In this document: positions 33,556 through 42,295 of the stretch, piece by piece | Layout of the letters: the number at the start of each line of letters is the position of its first letter | How positions within the stretch are numbered: the first letter of the stretch is position 1 | Assembly: GCF_051195215.1 (NCBI RefSeq) | Contig: NZ_JBNAZM010000001.1 | Span: 124,001 to 188,000 of the forward strand | Reading direction: 5' to 3' | DNA from: Arhodomonas sp051195215 | GTDB lineage: Bacteria > Pseudomonadota > Gammaproteobacteria > Nitrococcales > Nitrococcaceae | Length of the DNA: 64,000 nt | Notes under the pieces: generated by a model | Database searches by the model: none | Seen by the model: only the letters and a program-made list of their open reading frames with translations | Told to the model about the DNA's origin: nothing | Made by a program: the position numbers and the translations under genes

Positions 33556-34850
33556 ACGCGGTATCCCAGTGTTTCGGGCAGCCACAGTGCGATCTGGGGA
33601 AAGATGATGACGAGCGCCAGCGCCGCCACCATGGCCGTGACCATCCACAACGCCCAGCCGATGGTGCGCTCCATGGGAACGTCGGTGACTTTGGTCGTGA
33701 CCATGAGATTCACCGCGACCGGCGGCGTGAACTGGCCGACGGCTATGGTCATTGCCATGAGAATGCCGAACCACGTGGCGTTCCACTGAAAGCCTTGCAT
33801 CACCGGCATCAGGATGGGAATCAGTATGAGGTAAATCGACACGCCGTCGAGCACCATGCCCGCGACGAGCAACAGCGCCATGACCAGCGCGAGCGCCACC
33901 GCGGGATCGTCCGAAACCCCCAGAACCGCATTGGCGAGCTGGTCGAAGGCGCCGAGCGTGTTGCCCGCCCACGCGAATATGCCCGCCAGCGAGATGATCA
34001 GCAGAATCACCGCCGAGAGAACCGCCGAGTCGGCGAATGCCCGGTAAAGATCCCGCCAGCCCAGGTTGCGATAGATCGCCGTGCCGATGAAGACGCCGTA
34101 GGCAACGGCCACCACCGCCGCCTCGGTGGGCGTGAACAGTCCGCTGCGGAGCCCGCCGAGAATGATCACCGGCGCGAACAGCGCCGGCAGCGCACCGACG
34201 AAGCTTTCCCACAGGGGCGGTCTTTCATCGCCCTCGCCGCCCTCGAAGCCGTACCGGCGGGAAAGCCACACCGACGGGCCGATGACTGCCAGTCCGGCGA
34301 GCAGCCCGGGGAATAGGCCGGCGGCGAACAGCGCCCGCAGATCCACGCCCGGCACGAGAATGGAATAGATGATCAACGCCACCGACGGCGGAATGAGAAT
34401 CGCCGTAGAGGCGGATGCGGCGATCACGGTGGCCGTGAAAGCACGGGGGTAACCCGCCTTCGCCATGCTCGGCGCCATGACCATGGCAACCGCCGCGGCA
34501 TCCGCGGGGCCGGAGCCGGACATGCCGCCCATGATCAGGCACACCAGCGTCGCCACCACGGCCAAGCCACCACGCCTCGGCCCGACCAGTGCCCGGGCGA
34601 ACCGCACCAGGTTGGCAGCGACTCCGGAACGCTCGAATATCGTGCCCGTGAGCACGAACAGCGGGATCGCCACCAACGGATACTTGGCGATGGCGTTGTA
34701 GGTATTGGTGCCCAGCGTCCCGAGCATCTGGGACGGCAGGCCCATGACGATCCCCACCACCCCGGCCATGGCAAGGGCCACGGCGATGGGGGAACCGATG
34801 GCGATAAGCCCGCCCAGCACCACGAAGATCATCACCTCGGGGGACGGCAT
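33552..34850 (-). CDS. dctM: TRAP transporter large permease, DctM family
   Basis: A 432-residue inner-membrane subunit with about twelve helices that carries the Na+-coupled transport path. It begins Met-Pro-Ser-Pro-Glu-Val-Met-Ile-Phe, with the Gly-Gly-Met-Ser-Gly-Ser-Gly-Pro-Ala-Asp-Ala-Ala motif near residue 108 and Ile-Pro-Pro-Ser near 152. Its start codon overlaps the dctQ stop and its stop overlaps the azlC start. Substrate is set by DctP. Confidence 0.94.
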   Translation of the reverse strand: MPSPEVMIFVVLGGLIAIGSPIAVALAMAGVVGIVMGLPSQMLGTLGTNTYNAIAKYPLVAIPLFVLTGTIFERSGVAANLVRFARALVGPRRGGLAVVATLVCLIMGGMSGSGPADAAAVAMVMAPSMAKAGYPRAFTATVIAASASTAILIPPSVALIIYSILVPGVDLRALFAAGLFPGLLAGLAVIGPSVWLSRRYGFEGGEGDERPPLWESFVGALPALFAPVIILGGLRSGLFTPTEAAVVAVAYGVFIGTAIYRNLGWRDLYRAFADSAVLSAVILLIISLAGIFAWAGNTLGAFDQLANAVLGVSDDPAVALALVMALLLVAGMVLDGVSIYLILIPILMPVMQGFQWNATWFGILMAMTIAVGQFTPPVAVNLMVTTKVTDVPMERTIGWALWMVTAMVAALALVIIFPQIALWLPETLGYRV

Positions 34851-35347
34851 CAGTCAGGGGTTCCCTGGCGTAGCTGGCGCACGAAACGCCCGAGCACCCG
34901 CGATATGATCACCACCGCACCCAACGGCAGCCAGACGCTGTAGATCCAGTTGGGCAGGCCGAGGCCGGGCGACGTGGACTCCCAGCGCCATTCCTGATAA
35001 GCGAATGCCGCACCGTAGCGGATGATCAGCGCGAACACCGCGAGCGTGGCGAGGAAGGTGACGACCGTCGCCGCCCAGCGCAACCGCCCCGGCAACCGCT
35101 GCTGGAAGAAGCCGATGCGAATGTGCTCGTCGCGGGCAAAAGCGACCGCCGCGCCGAACAGCGCCATGAACACCAGCAGAAACACCGAAAACTCCTCGGT
35201 GAACGCGAACGAGGCGTCAGTGGCATATCGCACCACGACGTTCGCCAGGCTGATCGCGCAGATAATCACCATGGCGAATGCCGCCAGCCCCTCCTCCAGA
35301 GCCAGCGGCACCCAGGGACGCAGAGAGCGATCCCGCTCAGCGGCCAT
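34850..35347 (-). CDS. dctQ: TRAP transporter small permease, DctQ family
   Basis: A 165-residue four-helix membrane subunit. Its stop (TGA) shares bases with the ATG of dctM. The family mark is Phe-Thr-Glu-Glu-Phe near residue 45. It lies 54 bp downstream of dctP in the same operon. Confidence 0.92.
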   Translation of the reverse strand: MAAERDRSLRPWVPLALEEGLAAFAMVIICAISLANVVVRYATDASFAFTEEFSVFLLVFMALFGAAVAFARDEHIRIGFFQQRLPGRLRWAATVVTFLATLAVFALIIRYGAAFAYQEWRWESTSPGLGLPNWIYSVWLPLGAVVIISRVLGRFVRQLRQGTPD

Positions 35348-35401
35348 CGTACCTCCCCGCCCGCGTCGGCACCTCGACTGGAATCACAGAGTCTCGGGCA
35401 C

Positions 35402-36418
35402 TCATTGGTGGCGTTCGGCGACCGCCTCGCGGGCCTGCTCCACCAGGTCCTCGCCGATGCGCGGCGCCCATTGCTCGTAGACACTCTCGGTGGCCTCGCG
35501 GAAGGCCGCGCGCTGGGCATCGGTGAGCTCGACCACTTCGATGCCGTTCTCCCGCAGCGTCGCCAGGCGTTTCTCGTTCTCGGCACGGGACTTCTCGATC
35601 TCCCAGCGGCCGGCCTCCCGCGCCGCCTCGCGAATGATCCGGCGATCGGCTTCAGGAAGGCTCTTCCAGGTCGCGCCATTGGCGGCGAAGATCAACGGGT
35701 CGGCCATGTAGTGCCAACGCGTGAGATGCTTCTGGTTCACCTCCCACATCTTGGCGATCTCGATGACGGACAGCGGGTTTTCCTGACCGTCCACCGCGCC
35801 CGTCGCCAGCGCCGGCTTGGCATCCGCCCAGCTCATCTGGGTCGGATTCGCGCCGAGCGCTTCGAAGGTGTCCTGGAACAACGGCGAGCCCACCACGCGA
35901 ATCTTCATTCCCGCCAGATCCTCGGGCGTGGTGACCGGCCGGGTGGAATTGGTGAGCTCGCGGAAACCGTTCTCGCCCCACGCCAGAGGCACGACGCCCT
36001 GACGTTCGATGGCCGCGAAAATCCGCTCGCCGACTTCCCCCTGGGTCAGCGCATCGATGGCAGCGTGATCCGGCATCAGGAACGGGAGCGAGAAGAGATT
36101 GAGCTCCTTGACCTGCGGTGACCAGTTGATGGTCGAGCCCACCGCAAAATCGATGAGCCCGTTGCGCAGCGCGGCGAACTCCTTGGTCTGGTTGCCCGAA
36201 ACGAGCTGGACGCCGGAGTAGATCTCGAGGTTGACACGGCCTTCGGTGCGTTCCTCGACCAGCTCCACCCATCGCTCGGCGGCCTGTCCCCACGGGAACG
36301 GCGTCGGCAGCACGGTGGATACCGTGTACTCGCTCTTGTAGTCGGCGGCGTGACCGATACCCGTACTGGCCACCGTCGCTGCCAGTGCCGCGGCCAGTAC
36401 CCAACGTGATAATGCCAT
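35402..36418 (-). CDS. dctP: TRAP transporter substrate-binding protein, DctP family
   Basis: Periplasmic binding protein of 338 residues. The ATG at 36418 gives a signal peptide cut near Gly-His-Ala-Ala (residue 24). The conserved Gly-x-Lys-Ile-Arg-Val block, with the arginine that binds the substrate carboxylate, is present as Gly-Met-Lys-Ile-Arg-Val-Val (about 172-178), followed by an Asp-Gly-Gln-Glu-Asn-Pro block near 213. The ligand is probably an organic acid, but which one cannot be said. It heads the operon dctP-dctQ-dctM-azlC-azlD; its promoter must lie between 36419 and the repeat element at 36566. Confidence 0.9.
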   Translation of the reverse strand: MALSRWVLAAALAATVASTGIGHAADYKSEYTVSTVLPTPFPWGQAAERWVELVEERTEGRVNLEIYSGVQLVSGNQTKEFAALRNGLIDFAVGSTINWSPQVKELNLFSLPFLMPDHAAIDALTQGEVGERIFAAIERQGVVPLAWGENGFRELTNSTRPVTTPEDLAGMKIRVVGSPLFQDTFEALGANPTQMSWADAKPALATGAVDGQENPLSVIEIAKMWEVNQKHLTRWHYMADPLIFAANGATWKSLPEADRRIIREAAREAGRWEIEKSRAENEKRLATLRENGIEVVELTDAQRAAFREATESVYEQWAPRIGEDLVEQAREAVAERHQ

Positions 36419-36504
36419 GGAGCCCCCTTGTTCGTTCTCGTATGCCCGAAAGCCGGGCCTTTCCCCCAAAGTACGTCGATCTGCGCTACGATCGCCGCCT
36501 ATTC

Positions 36505-36518
36505 GTGCAAATATGCAC
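36505..36518. promoter_or_regulatory. Small palindrome upstream of dctP
   Basis: GTGCA (36505-36509) and TGCAC (36514-36518) form a 14-base inverted repeat 87 bases before the dctP start, in the only stretch that can hold its promoter. It may be an operator; no regulator gene is adjacent. Confidence 0.3.
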
Positions 36519-36565
36519 GGTTTCGATGCAAAACGTCCAGGTGGTGCACCCTGGTCGTGCTCACG

Positions 36566-36874
36566 TTACTAACCGTTCGACAAGTGTTGCCATGTCTCAG
36601 CGCCCTTGTGCGTCTTGCCGGCAAGACGCGTGAGCGAAGGCCGCCTTCAAGCGATCGCAACGCCGCCGAGAGCCGCACACGGGCTCCGTTCCGGCGTTCG
36701 TCAGCGCGCCTGTGGACGGCGTTGCTCACAGCACTCGCCGCGTCCCTGACCGCCGAGGCTACTGACTCGGGATGTCGCAAGCCCGTTGTGGCGGCATGCC
36801 GACGAGGCGCGTCGGAGCGAACGGACGCGCCGACGAACGTCGAGACATGGCAACACTTGTCGAAAGGTTAGTAA
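36566..36874. mobile_element. MITE-like element, 309 bp, with 33-bp terminal inverted repeats
   Basis: The ends 36566-36598 and 36842-36874 are inverted copies differing at one of 33 positions. Each contains the block ACAAGTGTTGCCATGTCTC or its complement. The outer edges read TTACTAACC and GGTTAGTAA, so a TA dinucleotide sits at each tip, which may be a TA target duplication. The roughly 240-bp interior is GC-rich with smaller hairpins and no transposase. It separates the dctP promoter region from the thioesterase gene. It is probably a non-autonomous derivative of an insertion sequence whose parent is not in this window. Confidence 0.8.
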
Positions 36875-36924
36875 GGTGGACGAGGCAGACGTTCGTGTCA
36901 CAGTAACCGGGAGATCGCGTCATC

Positions 36925-37344
36925 GTGGCCACGCAGGAAGACCGTCAACCACCCGCGCGGGAACCCCAGATCCGCACCATCGCCATGCCAGCGGATACCA
37001 ACCCCTCCGGGGACATTTTCGGTGGCTGGCTCATGTCACAGATGGATCTGGCGGCGTCGAGCGTGGCCACCCGCGCGGCGCGCGGCCGCGTCGCCACCGT
37101 GGCCGTGGATGCCATGTCCCTGCTCGCCCCGGTGCAGGTCGGCGACGAGGTCAGCCTGTACGCGGAGCTTCGGCGCACCGGCCGCACGTCGCTGACGATC
37201 TCCGTGGAGGCCTGGCGCCGGGCGCGTTTCGCCGAGGAGCAGATTCAGGTCACCGAGGCCACATTCACTTTCGTCGCCATCGGCGACGACCGCCGCCCGC
37301 GACCGCTGCCGGAAGGCCACGGCGACGGACTGCCGCCGCAGTAA
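36925..37344 (+). CDS. yciA: Acyl-CoA thioesterase, YciA-like hot-dog family
   Basis: A 139-residue cytoplasmic thioesterase from GTG 36925. The family block Pro-Ala-Asp-Thr-Asn-Pro-Ser-Gly-Asp-Ile-Phe-Gly-Gly-Trp (residues 22-35) includes the active-site Asn and Asp. A Met-Asp-Leu-Ala block follows. It probably hydrolyses short- to long-chain acyl-CoAs. It starts 50 bp after the MITE, so its expression may now depend on that element. The ribosome site (GGGAG) is rather far from the GTG. Confidence 0.87.
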   Translation: MATQEDRQPPAREPQIRTIAMPADTNPSGDIFGGWLMSQMDLAASSVATRAARGRVATVAVDAMSLLAPVQVGDEVSLYAELRRTGRTSLTISVEAWRRARFAEEQIQVTEATFTFVAIGDDRRPRPLPEGHGDGLPPQ

Positions 37345-37366
37345 CCCCTCTCGGGGGGGCGGCGAC

Positions 37367-37397
37367 GAAAAGCGCCCGGTGCCGTAGCACCGGGCGC
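37367..37397 (-). terminator. Terminator of glcB
   Basis: A perfect 11-bp stem (37372-37382 with 37387-37397) with a CGTA loop. On the minus strand it is followed by TTTTC. It also lies just beyond the thioesterase stop, so it may work in both directions. Confidence 0.75.
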
Positions 37398-37450
37398 CAG
37401 CGGGCATGGCCAGCCGGGCCGCCGCTGACCGGCGGGGCCCGGTTACCCCT

Positions 37451-39622
37451 CTATGCAGATCGAGCCTTGAGCTCCAGACGCCGGGCGTGCAGCACCGGCT
37501 CGGTGTAACCGCTGGGCTGCTCCCGGCCCTTGAAGACGAGATCACAGGCGGCCCGGAACGCCACGCCGTCGAAGCCCGGCGCCATCGGGCGGTAATCAGG
37601 ATCGCCGGCGTTCTGCCGGTCCACGATCTCCGCCATGCGCTTCATGGTCGCCATGACCTGTTCTTCGTCCACGATGCCGTGGTAGAGCCAGTTGGCGACG
37701 TGCTGACTGGAAATGCGCAGCGTCGCACGATCCTCCATGAGACCGACATCGTTGATGTCCGGCACCTTGGAGCAACCCACGCCCTGGTCCACCCAGCGGA
37801 CGACGTACCCCAGGATGCCCTGGCAGTTGTTCTCGAGCTCCGCTCGAATCTCCTCGTCCGACCAGCTGGGGTTCTCCGCCACCGGAACGGTGAGCAGGTC
37901 GTCCAGGCTGGCCGGTGCGCGGGATTCGAGCTCGCGCTGACGTTCACGCACATTGACCTGGTGGTAATGCAGCGCGTGCAGGGTGGCGGCGGTCGGTGAC
38001 GGCACCCAGGCGCAGTCGGCGCCGGCCATGGGATGGCCGATCTTGGCCTCCATCATGGCCGCCATTTTGTCGGGCATCGGCCACATACCCTTGCCGATCT
38101 GCGCCCGCCCCCGCAGGCCACAGGCGAGGCCCACGTCCACGTTGCGATCCTCGTAGGCCTTCAGCCAGGCGGCGTTCTTCATCTCGCCCTTGCGGATCAT
38201 GGGGCCGGCTTCCATGTCCGTGTGAATCTCGTCGCCGGTGCGGTCGAGGAAGCCGGTATTGATGAAGATCACCCGGTCACGCGCTTCCCGCAGGCATGCC
38301 TTGAGATTGAGCGTCGTGCGACGTTCCTCGTCCATCACACCGATCTTCAGGGTATGACGTTCGAGCCCGAGCGCATCTTCGACGCGGTCGAAGAGCTCAC
38401 AGGCGAACGCGACCTCTTCCGGACCGTGCATCTTGGGCTTGACGATATAGACGCTGCCCGCCCGCGAATTGCGGTGCGGGCCGTTGCCCTTGAGGTCGTG
38501 CACGGCGATGAGCGCAGTCACCATGCCGTCGAGCATGCCCTCGGGAATCTCGTTGCCCTCGGCATCCAGCACCGCCGGCGTGGTCATCAGGTGGCCGACG
38601 TTGCGCACCAGCATGAGGCTGCGCCCGGGCAGGGTGATCGTGCCGCCGCCGGGAGCGGTGAACTCGCGATCGGGGTTGAGCTCGCGGGTAACGGTCTTGC
38701 CGCCCTTCTCGAAGGTGTGCACGAGCGTGCCCTTCATCAGGCCGAGCCAGTTGCTGTACACACCGGTCTTGTCCTCGCCGTCCACCGCGGCGACCGAATC
38801 CTCGCAGTCCTGGATCGTGCTCACCGCGGACTCCAGCACCACGTCCTTGACGCCGGCGCGATGATCCCGGCCCACGGGATGGGTGGGATCGATCTGCAGC
38901 TCGACGTGCAGGCCGTTGTTCACGAGCAGGATGGATTCGAGGGGTTGACCGCCGGTGTAACCCACGAACTGCGCCGGCTCCGCGAGCTCCGTTTCACTGC
39001 CGTCGGCCAGGGTGATGACCAGCGACTCCCCGTCCTCGCTCAGGCCGAAACCGGCGACCTCGGCATGGGTGCCACGGGCGAGTGGCGCGATACCGTCGAG
39101 ATACTCCGCCGCCTTCGCCATGACCCGCTTGCCGCGCACGGGATTGTAGGCGCTGCCCTTCTCGGCACCGTTGTCCTCGGGCAGTACGTCGCTACCGTAG
39201 AGCGCGTCGTAGAGACTACCCCAGCGGGCGTTGGCGGCATTGAGCGCGTAGCGCGCATTGTTCACCGGCACCACGAGCTGCGGGCCGGCGACCTGCCCGA
39301 TTTCCGGGTCCACGTTCTCGGTGCCCGCCTGGAAGTCGTCCGCCTCGGGCAGGAGATAACCGATTTCCTCGAGGAAGCGCTTGTACGTTTCGCGGTCTGC
39401 GCCCCCGCGGTTGTCTCGGTGCCAGGCGTGGATCTTCGCTTGCAACGCATCGCGTTTTGCGAGTAGCTCGCGGTTGCGCGGCCGGAGATCGCTCACGATC
39501 CGTGCCAGTCCCTGCCAGAACGCTTCGGGCTCCACCCCGGTGCCCGGTGCGATGTCATTGCTCACCAGCTCATAGAGCGGCTTCGCGATCTTAAGGCCCG
39601 CCGCCTCAACACGTTCCGTCAT
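37451..39622 (-). CDS. glcB: Malate synthase G
   Basis: Condenses glyoxylate and acetyl-CoA to malate, letting cells grow on acetate, fatty acids or glycolate. From the ATG at 39622 it has 723 residues, exactly the E. coli GlcB length. The conserved Ser-Leu-Met-Leu-Val-Arg-Asn-Val-Gly-His-Leu-Met block (335-346) holds the catalytic Arg340, and a Cys-Glu-Asp-Ser-Val-Ala-Ala-Val-Asp stretch lies near 273-281. Isocitrate lyase is not in the window. It is monocistronic with a strong terminator and a 600-bp regulatory gap upstream. Confidence 0.96.
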   Translation of the reverse strand: MTERVEAAGLKIAKPLYELVSNDIAPGTGVEPEAFWQGLARIVSDLRPRNRELLAKRDALQAKIHAWHRDNRGGADRETYKRFLEEIGYLLPEADDFQAGTENVDPEIGQVAGPQLVVPVNNARYALNAANARWGSLYDALYGSDVLPEDNGAEKGSAYNPVRGKRVMAKAAEYLDGIAPLARGTHAEVAGFGLSEDGESLVITLADGSETELAEPAQFVGYTGGQPLESILLVNNGLHVELQIDPTHPVGRDHRAGVKDVVLESAVSTIQDCEDSVAAVDGEDKTGVYSNWLGLMKGTLVHTFEKGGKTVTRELNPDREFTAPGGGTITLPGRSLMLVRNVGHLMTTPAVLDAEGNEIPEGMLDGMVTALIAVHDLKGNGPHRNSRAGSVYIVKPKMHGPEEVAFACELFDRVEDALGLERHTLKIGVMDEERRTTLNLKACLREARDRVIFINTGFLDRTGDEIHTDMEAGPMIRKGEMKNAAWLKAYEDRNVDVGLACGLRGRAQIGKGMWPMPDKMAAMMEAKIGHPMAGADCAWVPSPTAATLHALHYHQVNVRERQRELESRAPASLDDLLTVPVAENPSWSDEEIRAELENNCQGILGYVVRWVDQGVGCSKVPDINDVGLMEDRATLRISSQHVANWLYHGIVDEEQVMATMKRMAEIVDRQNAGDPDYRPMAPGFDGVAFRAACDLVFKGREQPSGYTEPVLHARRLELKARSA

Positions 39623-39916
39623 CGTTCTTGCCTCGTTGCTACCGACGATGGGCCGGTGTCGGGTGAGCCGGCAGTCACCCTGACGGCCGCAGAAACTGAC
39701 CCGTCGCTCAACGGTTTTGATGTCCGCAGTCGTCACGGTGGATCCACCGCACACGCCGGTTATGGCGTATCACCCGCCAATCGGGTCGAAAAACGACCCC
39801 ACCGGCCGGTTCACGGAGCTGCCGCCCCCGCGATGGCGCATAAGAATGCCAGATTAAGTCGCCTCGCGCGACGGGTGCGAGAAAAAATTTTGGAAAACTG
39901 TTCCAGGCGACGTCGC

Positions 39917-39936
39917 AACTAACCTGAAGGTTAGTT
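39917..39936. promoter_or_regulatory. Perfect palindrome, candidate operator
   Basis: AACTAACC-TGAA-GGTTAGTT: 8-bp arms, 4-base centre, about 300 bp before glcB and 290 bp before sthA. The form suits a TetR- or MerR-type dimer. The arm resembles the outermost bases of the MITE ends (ACTAACC), probably by chance. Confidence 0.45.
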
Positions 39937-40001
39937 CGGGCAAAAGCCGCACAGGCGTTGGCGTGCCGCTGGACAGCGCAGTCTGTCGACAATTACGCAC
40001 T

Positions 40002-40138
40002 TATAATGACCACATATTTAACGGCAGCTGGCGTCTCTGGTCACGACCGGTTGCCCCCGACACGTCGCCGAACTTACTCAAAAGTCAAATAAATGGCTGC
40101 CAGTTGCCTCGCCCCGACCGGCGATGGCCGTCTATAAT
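40002..40138 (+). promoter_or_regulatory. Two candidate minus-10 boxes for sthA
   Basis: TATAAT occurs at 40002-40007 (in ACTTATAATGACC) and at 40133-40138 (in GTCTATAATGCGC). The nearer one would give a leader of about 80 bases. Minus-35 matches are poor, so an activator may be needed. Confidence 0.4.
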
Positions 40139-40225
40139 GCGCCGCTCAGGCCTCGGTCGCCGCCATGACCGCGGCGAACGCGCACGCGGCCCGTACATCC
40201 GCAGCGAAGCGTCGGGAAGGAATCA

Positions 40226-41623
40226 ATGAACGGCAAGCACTTCCATACCATCGTCATCGGTAGCGGCCCTGGCGGAGAAGGGGCGGCGATGAAGCTCGCC
40301 AAGAGCGGAAAACGTGTCGCCGTGGTCGAACGCCACACCGAGGTGGGAGGCGGCTGCACGCACTGGGGAACGATCCCCTCGAAGGCGCTTCGGCACAATG
40401 TGCGGCGGATGATGGAGTTCAACGCCAGCCCCTTGTTTCGCGAGGTGAGCGAGCCCAGGCAGTTCTCCTTTCCCACGGTGCTGCGCACCGCCGAGCGCGT
40501 GATCGACCAGCAGGTGGGTCTGCGCACGAGCTTTTACACCCGTAACGACGTCCCGTTGATCCACGGCAAGGCGCGCTTCGCGGATGAGCACACGCTGGAG
40601 GTGGAAGGCCGTACCGGGCGGGTAACCCGCTACACGGCGGATCATTTCCTCCTCGCCAACGGTTCCCGCCCTTACAACCCGGCGGACGTGGACTTCAGCC
40701 ACCCGCGCGTATTCGACAGTGATCAGATCCTCGGCCTCGACCATACCCCGAGAAGCATCGCCATCTACGGCGCCGGAGTCGTCGGCAGCGAGTACGCCTC
40801 CATCTTTCGCGGGCTCGGCGTGAAGGTGGACCTCATCAACACTCGGGAGCGCATGCTCGCCTTCCTCGACGACGAGATTACCGACGCCCTCTCCTACCAT
40901 CTGCGGGAGCTGGGTGTTCTCATCCGTCACCGCGAGGAGTACGACCGCATCCTGCCGGCGGACGATCACGTCATCCTCGAGCTCGCTTCGGGCAAGCGCA
41001 TCAAGAGCGATATCCTGCTTTGGGCCAATGGTCGCACCGGCAATACCGACGACATGGGCCTGGAAGGTATCGGCATCCAGCCCAACAGTCGCGGACAGGT
41101 GGAGGTCGACGACAACTTCCAGACCCAGCAGCCGCATATCTACGCGGTGGGCGATGTTATCGGTTACCCGAGCCTGGCCAGCGCGGCCTACGATCAGGGG
41201 CGCTACGCGGCCCATCACCTCATGCACGGCTATTGCGATTACCGCCTCGCCCACGACGTTCCCACGGGAATCTACACGATCCCGGAGATCAGCTCCGTGG
41301 GTAAGACCGAGCGCGAGCTCACCGAGGCCAAGGTGCCCTACGAAGTCGGTCATGCCTTCTTCAAGGACCTGGCACGCGCCCAGATCTCCGGGCAGACGGT
41401 GGGAATGCTCAAGATCCTCTTCCACGTGGAGACCCTGGAGATCCTGGGCATTCACTGTTTCGGCGACCAGGCCTCGGAGATCGTGCACATCGGCCAGGCG
41501 ATCATGGCCCAGCCCGGTGAGGCCAATACGCTGATGTACTTCATCAACACCACGTTCAACTACCCGACCATGGCGGAGGCCTACCGCGTCGCCGCCCTGA
41601 ATGGCTACAACCGGGTACACTGA
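40226..41623 (+). CDS. sthA: Soluble pyridine nucleotide transhydrogenase
   Basis: FAD-dependent enzyme that moves hydride from NADPH to NAD+, 465 residues (E. coli 466). It has the FAD-binding GSGPGGEGAA (12-21) and a second dinucleotide motif Gly-Ala-Gly-Val-Val-Gly-Ser-Glu near 182. At the place of the redox disulfide of related reductases it reads Cys-Thr-His-Trp-Gly-Thr (from Cys44), with the second Cys replaced, as is normal for SthA. It balances NADPH when acetate or fatty acids are oxidised. Downstream genes on the same strand are 36 and 0 bp apart. Confidence 0.95.
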   Translation: MNGKHFHTIVIGSGPGGEGAAMKLAKSGKRVAVVERHTEVGGGCTHWGTIPSKALRHNVRRMMEFNASPLFREVSEPRQFSFPTVLRTAERVIDQQVGLRTSFYTRNDVPLIHGKARFADEHTLEVEGRTGRVTRYTADHFLLANGSRPYNPADVDFSHPRVFDSDQILGLDHTPRSIAIYGAGVVGSEYASIFRGLGVKVDLINTRERMLAFLDDEITDALSYHLRELGVLIRHREEYDRILPADDHVILELASGKRIKSDILLWANGRTGNTDDMGLEGIGIQPNSRGQVEVDDNFQTQQPHIYAVGDVIGYPSLASAAYDQGRYAAHHLMHGYCDYRLAHDVPTGIYTIPEISSVGKTERELTEAKVPYEVGHAFFKDLARAQISGQTVGMLKILFHVETLEILGIHCFGDQASEIVHIGQAIMAQPGEANTLMYFINTTFNYPTMAEAYRVAALNGYNRVH

Positions 41624-41659
41624 GCGGCCTCCGAGTTCGGGACCGCCATGGAGCGAGGC

Positions 41660-42295
41660 ATGAGCACAGAAGACGCGCGTATTCCGGTGGAATTCTATTT
41701 CGATTACATCTGCCCCTTCTGCTACGTGGGCAGCCACCGGCTGCGCCGGATCACGCAGCGCTACCCCGTCTCGGTGCAATATCGGTTCGTCGAGATCCAT
41801 CCCGATAACCCGTCGCAAGGGCGCCCTGTGGAGGCGCTGGGCTATCCCGCGGCCCAGTGGGCGCAGATGACCGAGGCGGTAACGCAAATGGCCCGCGACG
41901 AGGGGCTGCCACTCGCCGAGCGACGCTTCACCACCAACTCCCGTCGCGCCCTGCTGCTGGCACGCACGGTCCTCCGCCAGCGCCCGGACGCCTTTCTCGG
42001 CCTGCACGATGCTCTCTTTCACGCCTACTTCGCAGAGCAACACAACATAGGCGACCCCGAGGTGTTGGTCGGGATCGCCCGCGGTCACGGTGTCGAAGAG
42101 TGCCTGACAGCCGCCTGGGAGCAGCAGGACGCGCTCGCAGGCCTGCTCGAGGACGTCGAGGCGGCGCAAGCGATTGGCCTCACCGGGGTACCCACACTGG
42201 TGGTCGGCGGCCGTGCCTTCCCGGGCGCGGTATCCACCGACACTCTGGAGGCCGCCCTCGAGCGTGAGGGTGTCACTCCATCGGAGGACGACTAA
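41660..42295 (+). CDS. DsbA-family (FrnE-like) oxidoreductase
   Basis: A 211-residue thioredoxin-fold protein with an inserted helical domain. The active site is Cys-Pro-Phe-Cys at 18-21, in Tyr-Phe-Asp-Tyr-Ile-Cys-Pro-Phe-Cys. There is no signal peptide, so it is cytoplasmic like FrnE and 2-hydroxychromene-2-carboxylate isomerase relatives. A Gly-Val-Pro-Thr cis-proline motif lies near 174. ATG 41660 has GCGAGG upstream; ATG 41648 is the alternative. Its stop shares one base with the next start. The substrate is unknown. Confidence 0.87.
   Translation: MSTEDARIPVEFYFDYICPFCYVGSHRLRRITQRYPVSVQYRFVEIHPDNPSQGRPVEALGYPAAQWAQMTEAVTQMARDEGLPLAERRFTTNSRRALLLARTVLRQRPDAFLGLHDALFHAYFAEQHNIGDPEVLVGIARGHGVEECLTAAWEQQDALAGLLEDVEAAQAIGLTGVPTLVVGGRAFPGAVSTDTLEAALEREGVTPSEDD

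Larger units (their letters stand above)
39623..40225. other. Long divergent regulatory region between glcB and sthA
   Basis: About 600 bases without a credible gene, less GC-rich than its surroundings (for example an A/T run at 39891-39900). Two consensus TATAAT boxes for the sthA direction are at 40002-40007 and 40133-40138, with weak minus-35 partners. A perfect 8-bp-arm palindrome lies at 39917-39936. No repeat or RNA gene was recognised. Confidence 0.5.

Noticed and set aside
36428..36871. Open frames crossing the MITE-like element on both strands
   Set aside because: They end in or span the inverted repeats, have no start signals and do not resemble a transposase, so the element is scored as non-coding.
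36566..36874. Integron cassette or phage attachment site
   Set aside because: No integrase, no tRNA and no attC-type structure are present; near-identical terminal inverted repeats fit a miniature transposon better.
40223..42169. 648-codon open frame opposite sthA and the DsbA-like gene
   Set aside because: It is antisense to two clear genes, lacks a ribosome site and is His/Leu/Val/Gly-rich, as antisense of Gly/Ala/Asp-rich coding sequence would be.
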